A DNA stretch of 20,317 bases from an uncultured Eubacteriales bacterium (GTDB lineage Bacteria; Bacillota; Clostridia; Oscillospirales; Acutalibacteraceae). The notes beneath the pieces are model-generated. The model saw only the letters and a list, made by a program, of their open reading frames with translations, was not told the DNA's origin and searched no databases. Positions within the stretch are counted from its first letter, which is position 1. The number at the start of each line of letters is the position of its first letter. This document shows positions 7,850-16,284 of the stretch, piece by piece. The stretch spans positions 1-20,317 of the forward strand of contig CAKSDJ010000025.1 of the NCBI GenBank assembly GCA_934445015.1. Reading direction: 5' to 3'. The translations under genes were made by a program, and so were the position numbers.

Positions 7850-10800
7850 TTAAGAGATTGCCTGCCAACGGTTACTGCTGTTAAATGCCTCTGTCTCTGC
7901 AGTAACAAGGTCACGTTCGCCCGATAACTGATAAAGACGTACATAATCAATAGTAAACGCTGCGGAATCGTCCGTTAAACTGCCGTTTGCAAAAGCAGAA
8001 TAAGCATTGCCATTGCCGTCATAGTTATTGAGGCTGCGATTTACAGAACCGTTTGACGATGAAGTAAACAGATGATTCTCAAGAAGCAGATAAGCGTACT
8101 GATCCTGATAAGCAATTCCGTCATAATTCATATCGGCAAGGTCAACAGTTCTTTGATAAAGCAATTTTGCATTGCTTGCAACGCCGTCATAAGCCATAAA
8201 TACGATTTTTTTGTCGGTCCAAAGGAAACCGTATCTGCGTTTGGGCAGATGATTGTCACTTTGTACACCGCTGTTGCCGTAAACGTATTTAAGTTCTGTT
8301 ATGCCTGCTGCTGCCTCGTTGGCAATAGACTTTTTATAGTTGTTATCATAAGTTCTTCCGTATTTATCTTTCTTGAATTCGGCAAGCGTTGAGAAACATG
8401 AATTCTGTCCGGCAGAAGTAAGACCCAACTTATTTGTGCCTGCACTTACACCGCTTGCGGTATAAACCTTTTCAAATTCGCCGTTTGCCTTTACATTATT
8501 CCAGTCAAGTTCATATAACGTGAGTTCACCTGAACGCGAGCCGGAATACGGATACCACTTATGAAGGCCAACAAACAATGTGCGACGTTCACTCGGCTGG
8601 AGTTTTTTGGTGCTCGTATTGATTGTCGGTTGCTGAATAACCTCCCAAATATCGGTCTCTGTGGTATGAGTAGGCAATTTGTATTTATACGTTTTGTAAT
8701 CGGTAGGATCAAAGTAAATAGAATCGTTGTAATCCGGATTGAGTTCGTATACTTTGCTGTAAAGCGATTTTGTTATCGCACGGTTGTTAAATCCTGCATT
8801 TGACATAAGCCACCACGCCGGGAATGCAAAACCGTTGTCGGGTATGGAAGCAACTATTTCCATATAACCGTGCTTGAACAGCATTGAGTTTTGAGTGCCT
8901 ACACCGCTTGCAACGATTTTTCCGTTTGAATCGTAACCGCATTTAAGCGAAAGCTCATTGTTGTTTGTAATCTCATTTAATCCCGGTGTTTCATCGCGTT
9001 CCGATTCTCTTATGTCAATAAATCCTGACGCGTGATTGCCGTCATCGGTTGATTTGTTACGGATATTCCACTTACCGTAATTTACGGTATACTCACCGTT
9101 TACGTTTGCGGCCTCGCTCTTATTAAACTCATCGCCCCATACGTAGTAATACTTATCACTGCTTATTGACGAGTCGAGTTTTATAGAGTTTTTATAACTC
9201 TCAATTGTTCCGGAAGTTGTGGTATAAACAACGCTTCCTGCAATACTTGAGCCGTTTACAAATTTTGTAACCGCCTCATATACCGCTGTTGAAGAACCGC
9301 CGATAACTTTAAGCACAACATTTGCACTGTCATAAGTTACTTTGTATGAACCTTCACCTAATGATTTATCGGTTTTAATTAAAATATCATATGCATTATC
9401 GCCGCTTCCGATGTGTTTGTCAGCATTAAAACCAACCGTTTGCGACAAGAACAACTGCATCATTCTTGCAGAATCATAGTTATCGGTATCGCTGTAGAAA
9501 ATTTCAAAATTTCCTTTTTTAGCATTGTACCAGAATCCATCGTCATATTCTCCGGCAGTGCTTACGCCTGTCAACGCTGTCTCTAACGCATACAGATCAC
9601 GCACGTCAATTACTCCGTCATGGTTTGCATCACCGTATACATTTTTGTATTTGGCATTATTGTTCAGGCGCTCGTTAAGAGCCGTGAGATCAGCGTTAAA
9701 ATACGCAGTACCGTCGCCGTCGCCGTCAACATCGGCATATTGCATAGCGTTTGCGCGGTTAACAAGTTTTGGTGTGTTGTTATCAGCACCGCCCTTGTAC
9801 CAAACGGCAGTCGCACCGTTGGTGCCTGTGTAATCAACCGCTATAGCGGATGCGCCTACCGCATTACCGGACGCATTATAATATTTTGAACCGACTGTGC
9901 CGATGTAATAACTGTTTTTAATTGTCGGCGAACCGGAGCCTACAAGCATACCGCTGCCCTTAGTGCCTGCTACGGCACATCCTTCAACCGAACATCCCGT
10001 TATAACCGAACCCGACTCAGCAACGCCGACCAATATACCGGCAGAGCCGTTTGAAGTTCTTACAATTGATTTATTGCTGCCGGCAGAACGAATATGCAAA
10101 TTGCGGATCTCGCCGCCTGCTGCAAGTTTGGGGATAAATCCTGCCGCTTCTTCATCGGTGCTTGAATACAAACCTGTAATGGTGTGTCCGTTGCCGTCCA
10201 AAATACCTGCAAACGGTTTGTAAGAATAAACCTCATTAGTGCCTGTAAAGGCTGAAGCAAGTTTTAACCACTGATATTTCTGATTGGTTCCTATATCAAT
10301 ATCACGATCAAGTTCAAAATACTGCGGAACGCCTAAATCGGTACCTCCCGAAGCAATTATTCTGTAAAGAGTCAGTACATCGCTGATAACATACGGGTCA
10401 TCTTTTGTACCGGAGCCGTGAAGTGTAGTCCATTCTTCAAATTCGCCGGGATTGTATTTTGTGCTGATACCGTATCCGCCTACATGGTTATGGTATTCAG
10501 GTAACGGTTTATTAGGCTCATTCCACTTGTAAAGTTCGGAATCATTCAAACCGCGTTTTACAAGATTTGTATAGTAGTTATCATTGCAGGCAGTTTCACT
10601 GTAACCGCACAAACTGCATGTTTTTGTTGAAGTACCTTCAACAATATGCGGTTCAGCAACGCCCTCTATATTGCAACCGCTGTCTGTGCAATAAGGAATA
10701 TGTGCCGCTTCGTTCAATCTGTTGTAATCTAAGTTATGGAACACGCGGAGTTCAGGTGTACCGGAGTTAGCAAGCCAAACATTGAGCCAGTCAAGGCCGG

Positions 10801-13800
10801 GCATATTTGCCTTTGCTGCAGTACCCTTCATATCGGCAACTGCAACCTGCTTAACATTTGCAGCAGTCGGTGTGCCGTCAAATTCCGAAGCAACAACACC
10901 TACAGTTGTGTAAATATTTGAGTAGTTTGCAAGTTTATCTACAAAATATGTAGATGCGCTGGTCCACGGGGCTATATCGGTTATTGAATTTGCAAATGAA
11001 TATACTGCATTCGCATTCTGGGCTATGCTGCCGAAAAATGCGTATGGAGTGCCGCCGTTTGCCATTGAATACTTGTTGTTAAATACTATACAGTTATTTA
11101 CTTTTGCACTTGAGGTGGGGCACATTACAGAACCTGCAAGACCGCCGAGTTCTGACCAGTTGTCTGTGTTTTTACTGTTTGTGTTTTCAATGTAGTTGCC
11201 TACAACTGCGCAGTTTTCAAATGAAATATTTGAAATGTCGCCCCAGTCGCTTACAAATCCTACAATACCCGCAACACCCGCTGTGCCTGAAATGTAAGAG
11301 TCTGTTACCGTAACGTTTTTAAACGATACATTGCCCTTTACAAACGGGAATAATCCTGCACCGCCTGTTGTGCTTACGGCTGCCATTCCGCGGATTGTAA
11401 CGCCGTTGCCGTCAAAATGACCCTGGAAAGCATAGCTGCTGTTGGTTGCCCACTTTTTAATTGTAGTGTTGTTTTTATCCTTTTCTGCCGAAAGACTTGT
11501 TTTTAAATTGTCAAGACTTGTGTTATCGGCACTGTTTGTATTAGGTGTAAGATGCAGTACCTTTACCTTGTCGTCAACCTTATAATATTTTCCTGCGGTT
11601 TTATCGCCACCCCAAAGGGCTACCGCCGCAAGTTGCTCTGAAGTTGAAATTATATACGGGTTAGATTCAGAACCGTCACCATCCATATTAGGATCACCAT
11701 AACAAAAATACGGATTTTCAGACGGAAGATCAGATGTCCATCGCCAAGTGTCAACACTGTTTATAATACACTCTTTTGAGTAACCGCAACCACTGCATAC
11801 CTTATGTGTGTCATCAGACCAGGCAAAAGTGTGTGCCGTTTCAAATCCCGTAAGGCTGCAACCGTTTACACTGCACTTATGGTAATGTGTATTTGCGCCT
11901 GCAGAAACAAGCGATAAGTTGTGGCATACCCTGAGTTCGGGTGTGCCGGGGTTTGCATACCAGATATTCTCCCAATCAAGGGCGGGCATATTTGTTTTTG
12001 CTGCGGCGCCGGTTATGTTTGCCTGCGAAACAACCTTTACATTCGAATCTGTAAATGTACCTACCGTTTTGTCATTAGCGGTTTTGTTGGTTGTTGTATA
12101 AACGTTGCTAAAATATGCAGCCTGATTTGCGTACTGATCTGTGTTATACGGGCACAAATCTGTAACCGAATTCTTAACGCTTATTTTAGTAGGCCAATTG
12201 TAACCGCCGTTTCCGTTAGATACGCCGTTTTGGGTCAAATCGCCGAAAAACGCACGTGTTTCACGGGTGCCGGGATTTACAACTTTATTATCTGCAACAT
12301 AGCAATTGTTAACAGTCGCAGAACTTGTAACTCGGCCTGCCCAACCTATTGCTCCGCCTACGCTGCCCCATCCTTTTGAATAAGATGAACGCTCTTTAAG
12401 TTCAATATAATTGTTTTTTACAGAGCAATTTTCTATTTTAATATCGGTTAACTGGTCAGCATCACCGTAATAATAAATGCCGCCGGAAATTGCACCTACG
12501 TTTATTGTTCCTGATATATATGAGTCTTCAATAGTTATATTTTTTACAGAAACATTGCCTTTGATATATGGGAACAAACCGCCGTGAGCCTGGCCGTACG
12601 ATGCCATACCGCGAATTGTAACGCCGTTGCCGTCAAAATGGCCCTGGAATGCGTAATTATAACTTGTTGTCCACGGTTTAATTACACTGCCGTTTTTATC
12701 TTTAGGCCATCCTTGGCTGTTAGTTGTTCCGTTGCCTACGGTGAGGCTTTCTTTCAATTTATCAAGACTTGAGCTGTCATAACTGTCAGCATTAGGTGTG
12801 AGATAAAGCACATCAACATTATCGTCAACCTTATAATATTTTCCTGCGGTTTTGTCGCCGCCGAAAAGCGCTACTGCCGCAAGTTGCTCCGAAGTCGAAA
12901 TTATGTATGGGTCAGCCTCTGAACCGTCACCTTCCATATTCGGGTCAGCATAACCCCAATACGGTGAATCGTCAAAACATTCCTGCCACTTCCAGGTATC
13001 GACATCGTTTATAATATACGGAACGCTGTATCCGCAAACCGAGCATGTTCTTGTATCGCTTGAAGTGTCTTTTACAAATGTATGCAATTCTTTAATGCCC
13101 GTAACATCGCAGCCGTCCTCACAAACCTCTGCGTGAGTAGCCTGTGTGTTGTAAACTGTAATAAAATGATGTGATACCTGAAGTTCGGGTGTTGAAGTAT
13201 TTGCAAACCAGGTGCCATCAAAATCAAGTTTCATACTGTTTAAGGCGTTTGCACCGGTCATTTGTGCAGTGGTAAGTGTTTTAACACCTGTAAATGATGC
13301 GTCAACTGCCTTATCGGTATAAACATTTACATAGTCGCCGGGCTGGTTTGCCTTTGTGCCTATGGTTTTAGTTGAACCTGCCGTAAGGGTCGAATAAGGC
13401 AACGTGCCTATCGATACAGAATCTTTTATCGACATTGCTGCAGCATAGTTTGACGTTGTTCCTATAAATCCGCCCGAAATATCGGTTGCCGCGGTTATAT
13501 TGTTTTTCGCAAGGCAATTCGAAATCGTTGTGCCGTTATGCACTACGCTGCCTACGATTGTACCCGATGTTCTGTTACAAGCAGAGTTTGTATTTCCGTT
13601 ATCCGAAATATAGCAGTTTTCTACCGCACAGTTTTCAAATATCAACTTTTGCGATGTGGTTGAAGCATTCGCCAATCCTACTATACCGCCCGAAAAATGA
13701 TAGCCGCTTATATAAGAACTGAGAACCGTTACATTTTTGATTGTGCAGCTCTTGTCGGTATTGTTTGTGCTCATATTCGGGAACAGTCCGCAATATCCGC

Positions 13801-15331
13801 CTTTTGAATAAAGGTTATATATTATTACGCCGTTACCGTCAAAGTTACCGCTGAATTTTGCTCCGTCCGCTGTCCAGTTGCGGTCAGTATTTTTAGTTGC
13901 ATTCTTTACGGTTGATGCGCCTGACGTTTTATCTACACCCTGCATACCGCCCATATTAAATATGCGGTTATCGGCAACTTTATAATATTTGCCGGCGCTG
14001 TTAAGCGTTGTGCTCAGTGCTAAGTATGCAAGCTGATCGGGCGTTTCAATTATGTACGGATCTGACTTTGTGCCTGAACCGCCTGCAAACCCTGTTGCAA
14101 CTCTACCTTTCCATTCATAACTCGTTAACTCTTTGACTGAACCGCAAGCACAAACAGACCTTTTAAGTTTTGAATCAACTGTGTATTTATGTGCTTCCGA
14201 TAAGCCTTTTCTGCCGCAATCTTCACATTTTAAGGCGTGCGTACCATCGCCGTTATCGGCAAGTTTGAGGCTGTGGAATATGCGTAATTCGGGGCAACCT
14301 ACGTTTGCCCACCATATATTGTTCCAATCAAGATTCGGCATTGCTGCTTTTGCGGCATAGCCTGTTGTAGCAGAAACCTGATTTACTGTGCCGTTTGCAA
14401 AAGAGGTATCGCCCCAACAAGCGGTTGACATATCCTGATCGGTGTAAACATTTTTATAGCAGGAAGCAAGCCTTGTCCAATAGCCTTTTTGGGCGCCTAT
14501 AGGTGTAACACCCAAAGCAATTGAATTTTTTACAGTGTAATTCTGTGAGTTGAATTGACCTATAAATGCGGCGCACTGTTCGCCTGATTTTGAATAGTGA
14601 GTGTTGCCGTAAACCGCACAGTTTTCAAAACTAACAGAAGCAGGTGCAACACCGCCGCCGAAAATACCTGTAGCAGAATCGACGTAACCTGTATTTGCCG
14701 CTGTAAATATGTAGTTGTTTGTAACAGCAATATTTGAAAACGCAATCTTAGACACATTTGCATCGCCTACAAGCTGACCTGCAACTGCACCGCCCACGCC
14801 GTATGAGCCTATATATGAATTTGCTATCTTAACATTTTTAATTGTAACATTGCCCTTTATGTATGGAAACAGACCGCCGTTGTGGTTATACTGATCAGAT
14901 GCTGTTGAGTACAAACCATACACTGTAACGCCGTTGCCGTCAAACGAACCCTGGAAAATCTGATTTTGATATACCCATTCGCGTGTATTATTGCCGTTTA
15001 ATTTGTTTGTAACCTGAGCAAGTGTAAGGTTTGACGTATTAGCATTTATATAAAATACTTTTACCCCGTCTGCAACCTTATAAGACTTACCCTTGCCGGC
15101 ATCACCTGATTTTAAAGCAACCCATGCCAATTCTTCGGCAGTGGTAACAAGTATATTGCCGTTTTTATCGGTTTGTGTGGGTTGGGTATAAGCACCGTCC
15201 CACTCATCGGTTGGCTGTGCAGCACTTGCACTGATACCGATGTTCACGGTAAAAATCGAAACTGCAAGCATTGCAATTGCAAGCAAAATACTGAGCGCCG
15301 ATTTACCGCCTTTGATAATGTTTGTTTTCAT
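7850..15331 (-). CDS. Giant secreted multi-repeat protein with C-terminal GH16 glycoside hydrolase domain
   Basis: A 2493-residue exported protein predicted to act on an extracellular beta-glucan or related polysaccharide. The signal peptide (residues 1-38) ends near SASAAQ. Four homologous blocks (about 44-400, 416-780, 800-1190, 1215-1590) each contain xDPYIIxTxxQLA, FDGNGVTIxG, GGLFPYIKGN-type solenoid turns, and LDWxNIWxANxGxPELRVxH, then a Cys/His module. A fifth divergent block (about 1638-1850) has GLUG-like turns. About 1864-1925 holds two Ca-loop segments (DVDGDGDGT and GDANHDGVIDVRDL) resembling a dockerin. About 1925-2055 resembles a GH20b-type non-catalytic domain. The GH16 domain runs from VWGDEF (about 2060) through GYMEIVASIPDNGFAFPAWW, ETDIWE (catalytic Glu2225, Asp2227, Glu2230), RYGFLWTDKKIVFMAYDG and IDYVRLYQ. 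At about 420 residues it is larger than the usual 230-280. No LPXTG, SLH or membrane anchor is visible. Ribosome site AAAGGTAGG; monocistronic. Confidence 0.92.
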   Translation of the reverse strand: MKTNIIKGGKSALSILLAIAMLAVSIFTVNIGISASAAQPTDEWDGAYTQPTQTDKNGNILVTTAEELAWVALKSGDAGKGKSYKVADGVKVFYINANTSNLTLAQVTNKLNGNNTREWVYQNQIFQGSFDGNGVTVYGLYSTASDQYNHNGGLFPYIKGNVTIKNVKIANSYIGSYGVGGAVAGQLVGDANVSKIAFSNIAVTNNYIFTAANTGYVDSATGIFGGGVAPASVSFENCAVYGNTHYSKSGEQCAAFIGQFNSQNYTVKNSIALGVTPIGAQKGYWTRLASCYKNVYTDQDMSTACWGDTSFANGTVNQVSATTGYAAKAAMPNLDWNNIWWANVGCPELRIFHSLKLADNGDGTHALKCEDCGRKGLSEAHKYTVDSKLKRSVCACGSVKELTSYEWKGRVATGFAGGSGTKSDPYIIETPDQLAYLALSTTLNSAGKYYKVADNRIFNMGGMQGVDKTSGASTVKNATKNTDRNWTADGAKFSGNFDGNGVIIYNLYSKGGYCGLFPNMSTNNTDKSCTIKNVTVLSSYISGYHFSGGIVGLANASTTSQKLIFENCAVENCYISDNGNTNSACNRTSGTIVGSVVHNGTTISNCLAKNNITAATDISGGFIGTTSNYAAAMSIKDSVSIGTLPYSTLTAGSTKTIGTKANQPGDYVNVYTDKAVDASFTGVKTLTTAQMTGANALNSMKLDFDGTWFANTSTPELQVSHHFITVYNTQATHAEVCEDGCDVTGIKELHTFVKDTSSDTRTCSVCGYSVPYIINDVDTWKWQECFDDSPYWGYADPNMEGDGSEADPYIISTSEQLAAVALFGGDKTAGKYYKVDDNVDVLYLTPNADSYDSSSLDKLKESLTVGNGTTNSQGWPKDKNGSVIKPWTTSYNYAFQGHFDGNGVTIRGMASYGQAHGGLFPYIKGNVSVKNITIEDSYISGTINVGAISGGIYYYGDADQLTDIKIENCSVKNNYIELKERSSYSKGWGSVGGAIGWAGRVTSSATVNNCYVADNKVVNPGTRETRAFFGDLTQNGVSNGNGGYNWPTKISVKNSVTDLCPYNTDQYANQAAYFSNVYTTTNKTANDKTVGTFTDSNVKVVSQANITGAAAKTNMPALDWENIWYANPGTPELRVCHNLSLVSAGANTHYHKCSVNGCSLTGFETAHTFAWSDDTHKVCSGCGYSKECIINSVDTWRWTSDLPSENPYFCYGDPNMDGDGSESNPYIISTSEQLAAVALWGGDKTAGKYYKVDDKVKVLHLTPNTNSADNTSLDNLKTSLSAEKDKNNTTIKKWATNSSYAFQGHFDGNGVTIRGMAAVSTTGGAGLFPFVKGNVSFKNVTVTDSYISGTAGVAGIVGFVSDWGDISNISFENCAVVGNYIENTNSKNTDNWSELGGLAGSVMCPTSSAKVNNCIVFNNKYSMANGGTPYAFFGSIAQNANAVYSFANSITDIAPWTSASTYFVDKLANYSNIYTTVGVVASEFDGTPTAANVKQVAVADMKGTAAKANMPGLDWLNVWLANSGTPELRVFHNLDYNRLNEAAHIPYCTDSGCNIEGVAEPHIVEGTSTKTCSLCGYSETACNDNYYTNLVKRGLNDSELYKWNEPNKPLPEYHNHVGGYGISTKYNPGEFEEWTTLHGSGTKDDPYVISDVLTLYRIIASGGTDLGVPQYFELDRDIDIGTNQKYQWLKLASAFTGTNEVYSYKPFAGILDGNGHTITGLYSSTDEEAAGFIPKLAAGGEIRNLHIRSAGSNKSIVRTSNGSAGILVGVAESGSVITGCSVEGCAVAGTKGSGMLVGSGSPTIKNSYYIGTVGSKYYNASGNAVGASAIAVDYTGTNGATAVWYKGGADNNTPKLVNRANAMQYADVDGDGDGTAYFNADLTALNERLNNNAKYKNVYGDANHDGVIDVRDLYALETALTGVSTAGEYDDGFWYNAKKGNFEIFYSDTDNYDSARMMQLFLSQTVGFNADKHIGSGDNAYDILIKTDKSLGEGSYKVTYDSANVVLKVIGGSSTAVYEAVTKFVNGSSIAGSVVYTTTSGTIESYKNSIKLDSSISSDKYYYVWGDEFNKSEAANVNGEYTVNYGKWNIRNKSTDDGNHASGFIDIRESERDETPGLNEITNNNELSLKCGYDSNGKIVASGVGTQNSMLFKHGYMEIVASIPDNGFAFPAWWLMSNAGFNNRAITKSLYSKVYELNPDYNDSIYFDPTDYKTYKYKLPTHTTETDIWEVIQQPTINTSTKKLQPSERRTLFVGLHKWYPYSGSRSGELTLYELDWNNVKANGEFEKVYTASGVSAGTNKLGLTSAGQNSCFSTLAEFKKDKYGRTYDNNYKKSIANEAAAGITELKYVYGNSGVQSDNHLPKRRYGFLWTDKKIVFMAYDGVASNAKLLYQRTVDLADMNYDGIAYQDQYAYLLLENHLFTSSSNGSVNRSLNNYDGNGNAYSAFANGSLTDDSAAFTIDYVRLYQLSGERDLVTAETEAFNSSNRWQAIS
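10670..15200 (-). repeat. Four tandem ~1.1-1.2 kb coding repeats
   Basis: The FDGNG codons recur at about 14945, 13845, 12640 and 11418, a period of about 1.1-1.22 kb, with a weaker fifth copy (LDGNG) near 10202. Copies 3 and 4 remain clearly similar at DNA level around 12810-12960 and 11560-11710, suggesting the most recent duplication. Copies 1 and 2 are mainly similar as protein. These repeats are likely sites of recombination and of assembly error. Confidence 0.8.
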
Positions 15332-15411
15332 AATAACCTACCTTTCACCGCAATACGGTATTTTATTTCGGAAACGCGCTGTGGACTGCCTTTTTTAACA
15401 GGTTCATCACG

Positions 15412-15452
15412 ATAATACGTTCAACTTGCACTTTTTTCGACAAATTTCGACA
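15412..15452 (-). promoter_or_regulatory. Candidate Spo0A-controlled promoter of the giant GH16 gene (tandem 0A boxes)
   Basis: On the minus strand TGTCGAAA occurs at 15452-15445 and again at 15442-15435, a 10-bp period. TGTCGAA is the established 0A-box core of Firmicutes. The downstream box overlaps a -35 position (TCGAAA, 15440-15435) that is 17 bp from TATTAT (15417-15412). This arrangement is known from Spo0A-activated promoters such as spoIIG. Transcription would start near 15404, giving a leader of about 73 bases. The motif is seen; control by Spo0A is inference. Confidence 0.6.
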
Positions 15453-15587
15453 TTTATATCGCGGTTTTACCTATTTCTTACAAGATACTTGTAATATATC
15501 ATAAAATTTTTTCAAAGTATATAATAGTTTTTATGCATAATTTAATAGAATGTTTTATATTTATTCCTGATATTTCCAAAACAGCAC
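15453..15587. other. AT-rich intergenic stretch
   Basis: This is part of the 334-bp gap between the giant gene and the HxlR gene. Beyond the 0A-box promoter and the HxlR terminator it is very AT-rich and holds no convincing gene. On the minus strand TTGTAA and TATAAA occur with a 19-bp spacer, a poor alternative promoter. Confidence 0.5.
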
Positions 15588-15620
15588 AAAAAAACGGGTA
15601 TCAGATAAAGATACCCGTTT
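15588..15620 (-). terminator. Terminator of the HxlR gene
   Basis: AAACGGGTATC (15592-15602) and GATACCCGTTT (15610-15620) form a perfect 11-bp stem with a 7-base loop. On the minus strand a run of T at 15594-15588 follows. It lies 45 bp after the HxlR stop. Confidence 0.92.
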
Positions 15621-15665
15621 AAACTTTAAAATAATTAAATTTTTAACAAACAAATCAAACCTAAA

Positions 15666-16004
15666 TCATCCGGTTATTTCATATTTTCGCTTGTAATCCT
15701 CGCCCCAACTTAACATAGCGTCAAGAATCGGTTTTAAGCTTTGCCCGAGCCGAGTTAATGAATATTCTACCCTCGGCGGAACTTCGGCATACACTTTACG
15801 GTTTACAAGACCGTTTTCTTCCATATTTCGAAGTTGTGCTGTCAGCACCTTTTGCGATACGTTTCCGATCGATTTTTTGAGTTCACCGAAGCGCTTTGTG
15901 CCTGTCATTAAATCTCTTAAGATAAGCACTTTCCATTTATCGCCTATAAGGGTCAAAGTTGTTTCAACCGGGCACGCAGGAAGTGATTTTTGGTTTTCGT
16001 TCAT
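15666..16004 (-). CDS. HxlR-family (winged-helix) transcriptional regulator
   Basis: A 112-residue DNA-binding protein. ACPVETTLTLIGDKWKVLIL (residues 10-29) is the HxlR opening helix. Cys11 lies at the position used for thiol sensing in Bacillus YodB and HypR of this family. The recognition helix region is FGELKKSIGNVSQKVLTAQL (39-58), and the wing contains VPPRVEYSLTRLG. It is the only Cys-bearing site in the protein, so a one-Cys redox switch is plausible but not shown. A G-rich ribosome site (GGGGG) lies before the ATG. It is divergent from an NAD(P)-binding oxidoreductase, the usual arrangement for HxlR regulators of electrophile or oxidant response genes. Confidence 0.93.
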   Translation of the reverse strand: MNENQKSLPACPVETTLTLIGDKWKVLILRDLMTGTKRFGELKKSIGNVSQKVLTAQLRNMEENGLVNRKVYAEVPPRVEYSLTRLGQSLKPILDAMLSWGEDYKRKYEITG

Positions 16005-16048
16005 AATAAAGCCCCCGTAATGGTTTGTTTTAGATACTTACATTTTTA

Positions 16049-16078
16049 TTTTACCATACATACCTTTTTGCAGTCAAG
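16049..16078 (-). promoter_or_regulatory. Promoter of the HxlR gene
   Basis: On the minus strand, TTGACT (16078-16073), an 18-bp spacer and TAAAAT (16054-16049) lie 44 bp before the start codon. The spacer contains the near-repeat GGTATGTATGGTA, a possible autoregulatory site. Confidence 0.6.
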
Positions 16079-16148
16079 TATATGTATTTAAAGATAAAAA
16101 ACTTTGGCTTAAACAAACACCTACCGCCCATCAATAACAAAACCTTTA

Positions 16149-16218
16149 AAAGTAACCTTTTGGTAACTTTAGCACAATATTGTGCTTACTTTACAAACAA
16201 AAAAGGACTTTGTATAAT
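16149..16218 (+). promoter_or_regulatory. Promoter of the oxidoreductase gene with two stacked upstream dyads
   Basis: TTTACA (16190-16195), a 17-bp spacer and a perfect TATAAT (16213-16218) form a strong promoter. Directly upstream is a perfect 16-bp palindrome, AGCACAATATTGTGCT (16171-16186). Immediately before that, AAAGTAACC and GGTAACTTT (16149-16170) form a dyad with one mismatch. These are candidate operators for the divergent HxlR regulator. Confidence 0.7.
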
Positions 16219-16284
16219 GTAAACATAAGTAAAACAGAACGGCCGCTGTGACGCTTAAAAAACAAAAGCGGAGGAATCTTAATT

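Noticed and set aside
11921..12379. 152-codon plus-strand frame inside the giant gene, rich in Cys
   Set aside because: It is the antisense reading of a repeat block, has no ribosome site, and similar shadow frames recur at the other repeat copies.
10670..15200. Periodic repeats considered as a CRISPR array or transposon duplication
   Set aside because: The period is about 1.2 kb, in frame within one protein, and diverged. There are no short identical repeats with spacers, no transposase and no target-site duplications.
15369..15384. GGAAACGCGCTGT in the giant gene leader as a CcpA cre site
   Set aside because: It lacks several conserved positions, including the leading TG and the symmetric end. 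The match is too weak to report.
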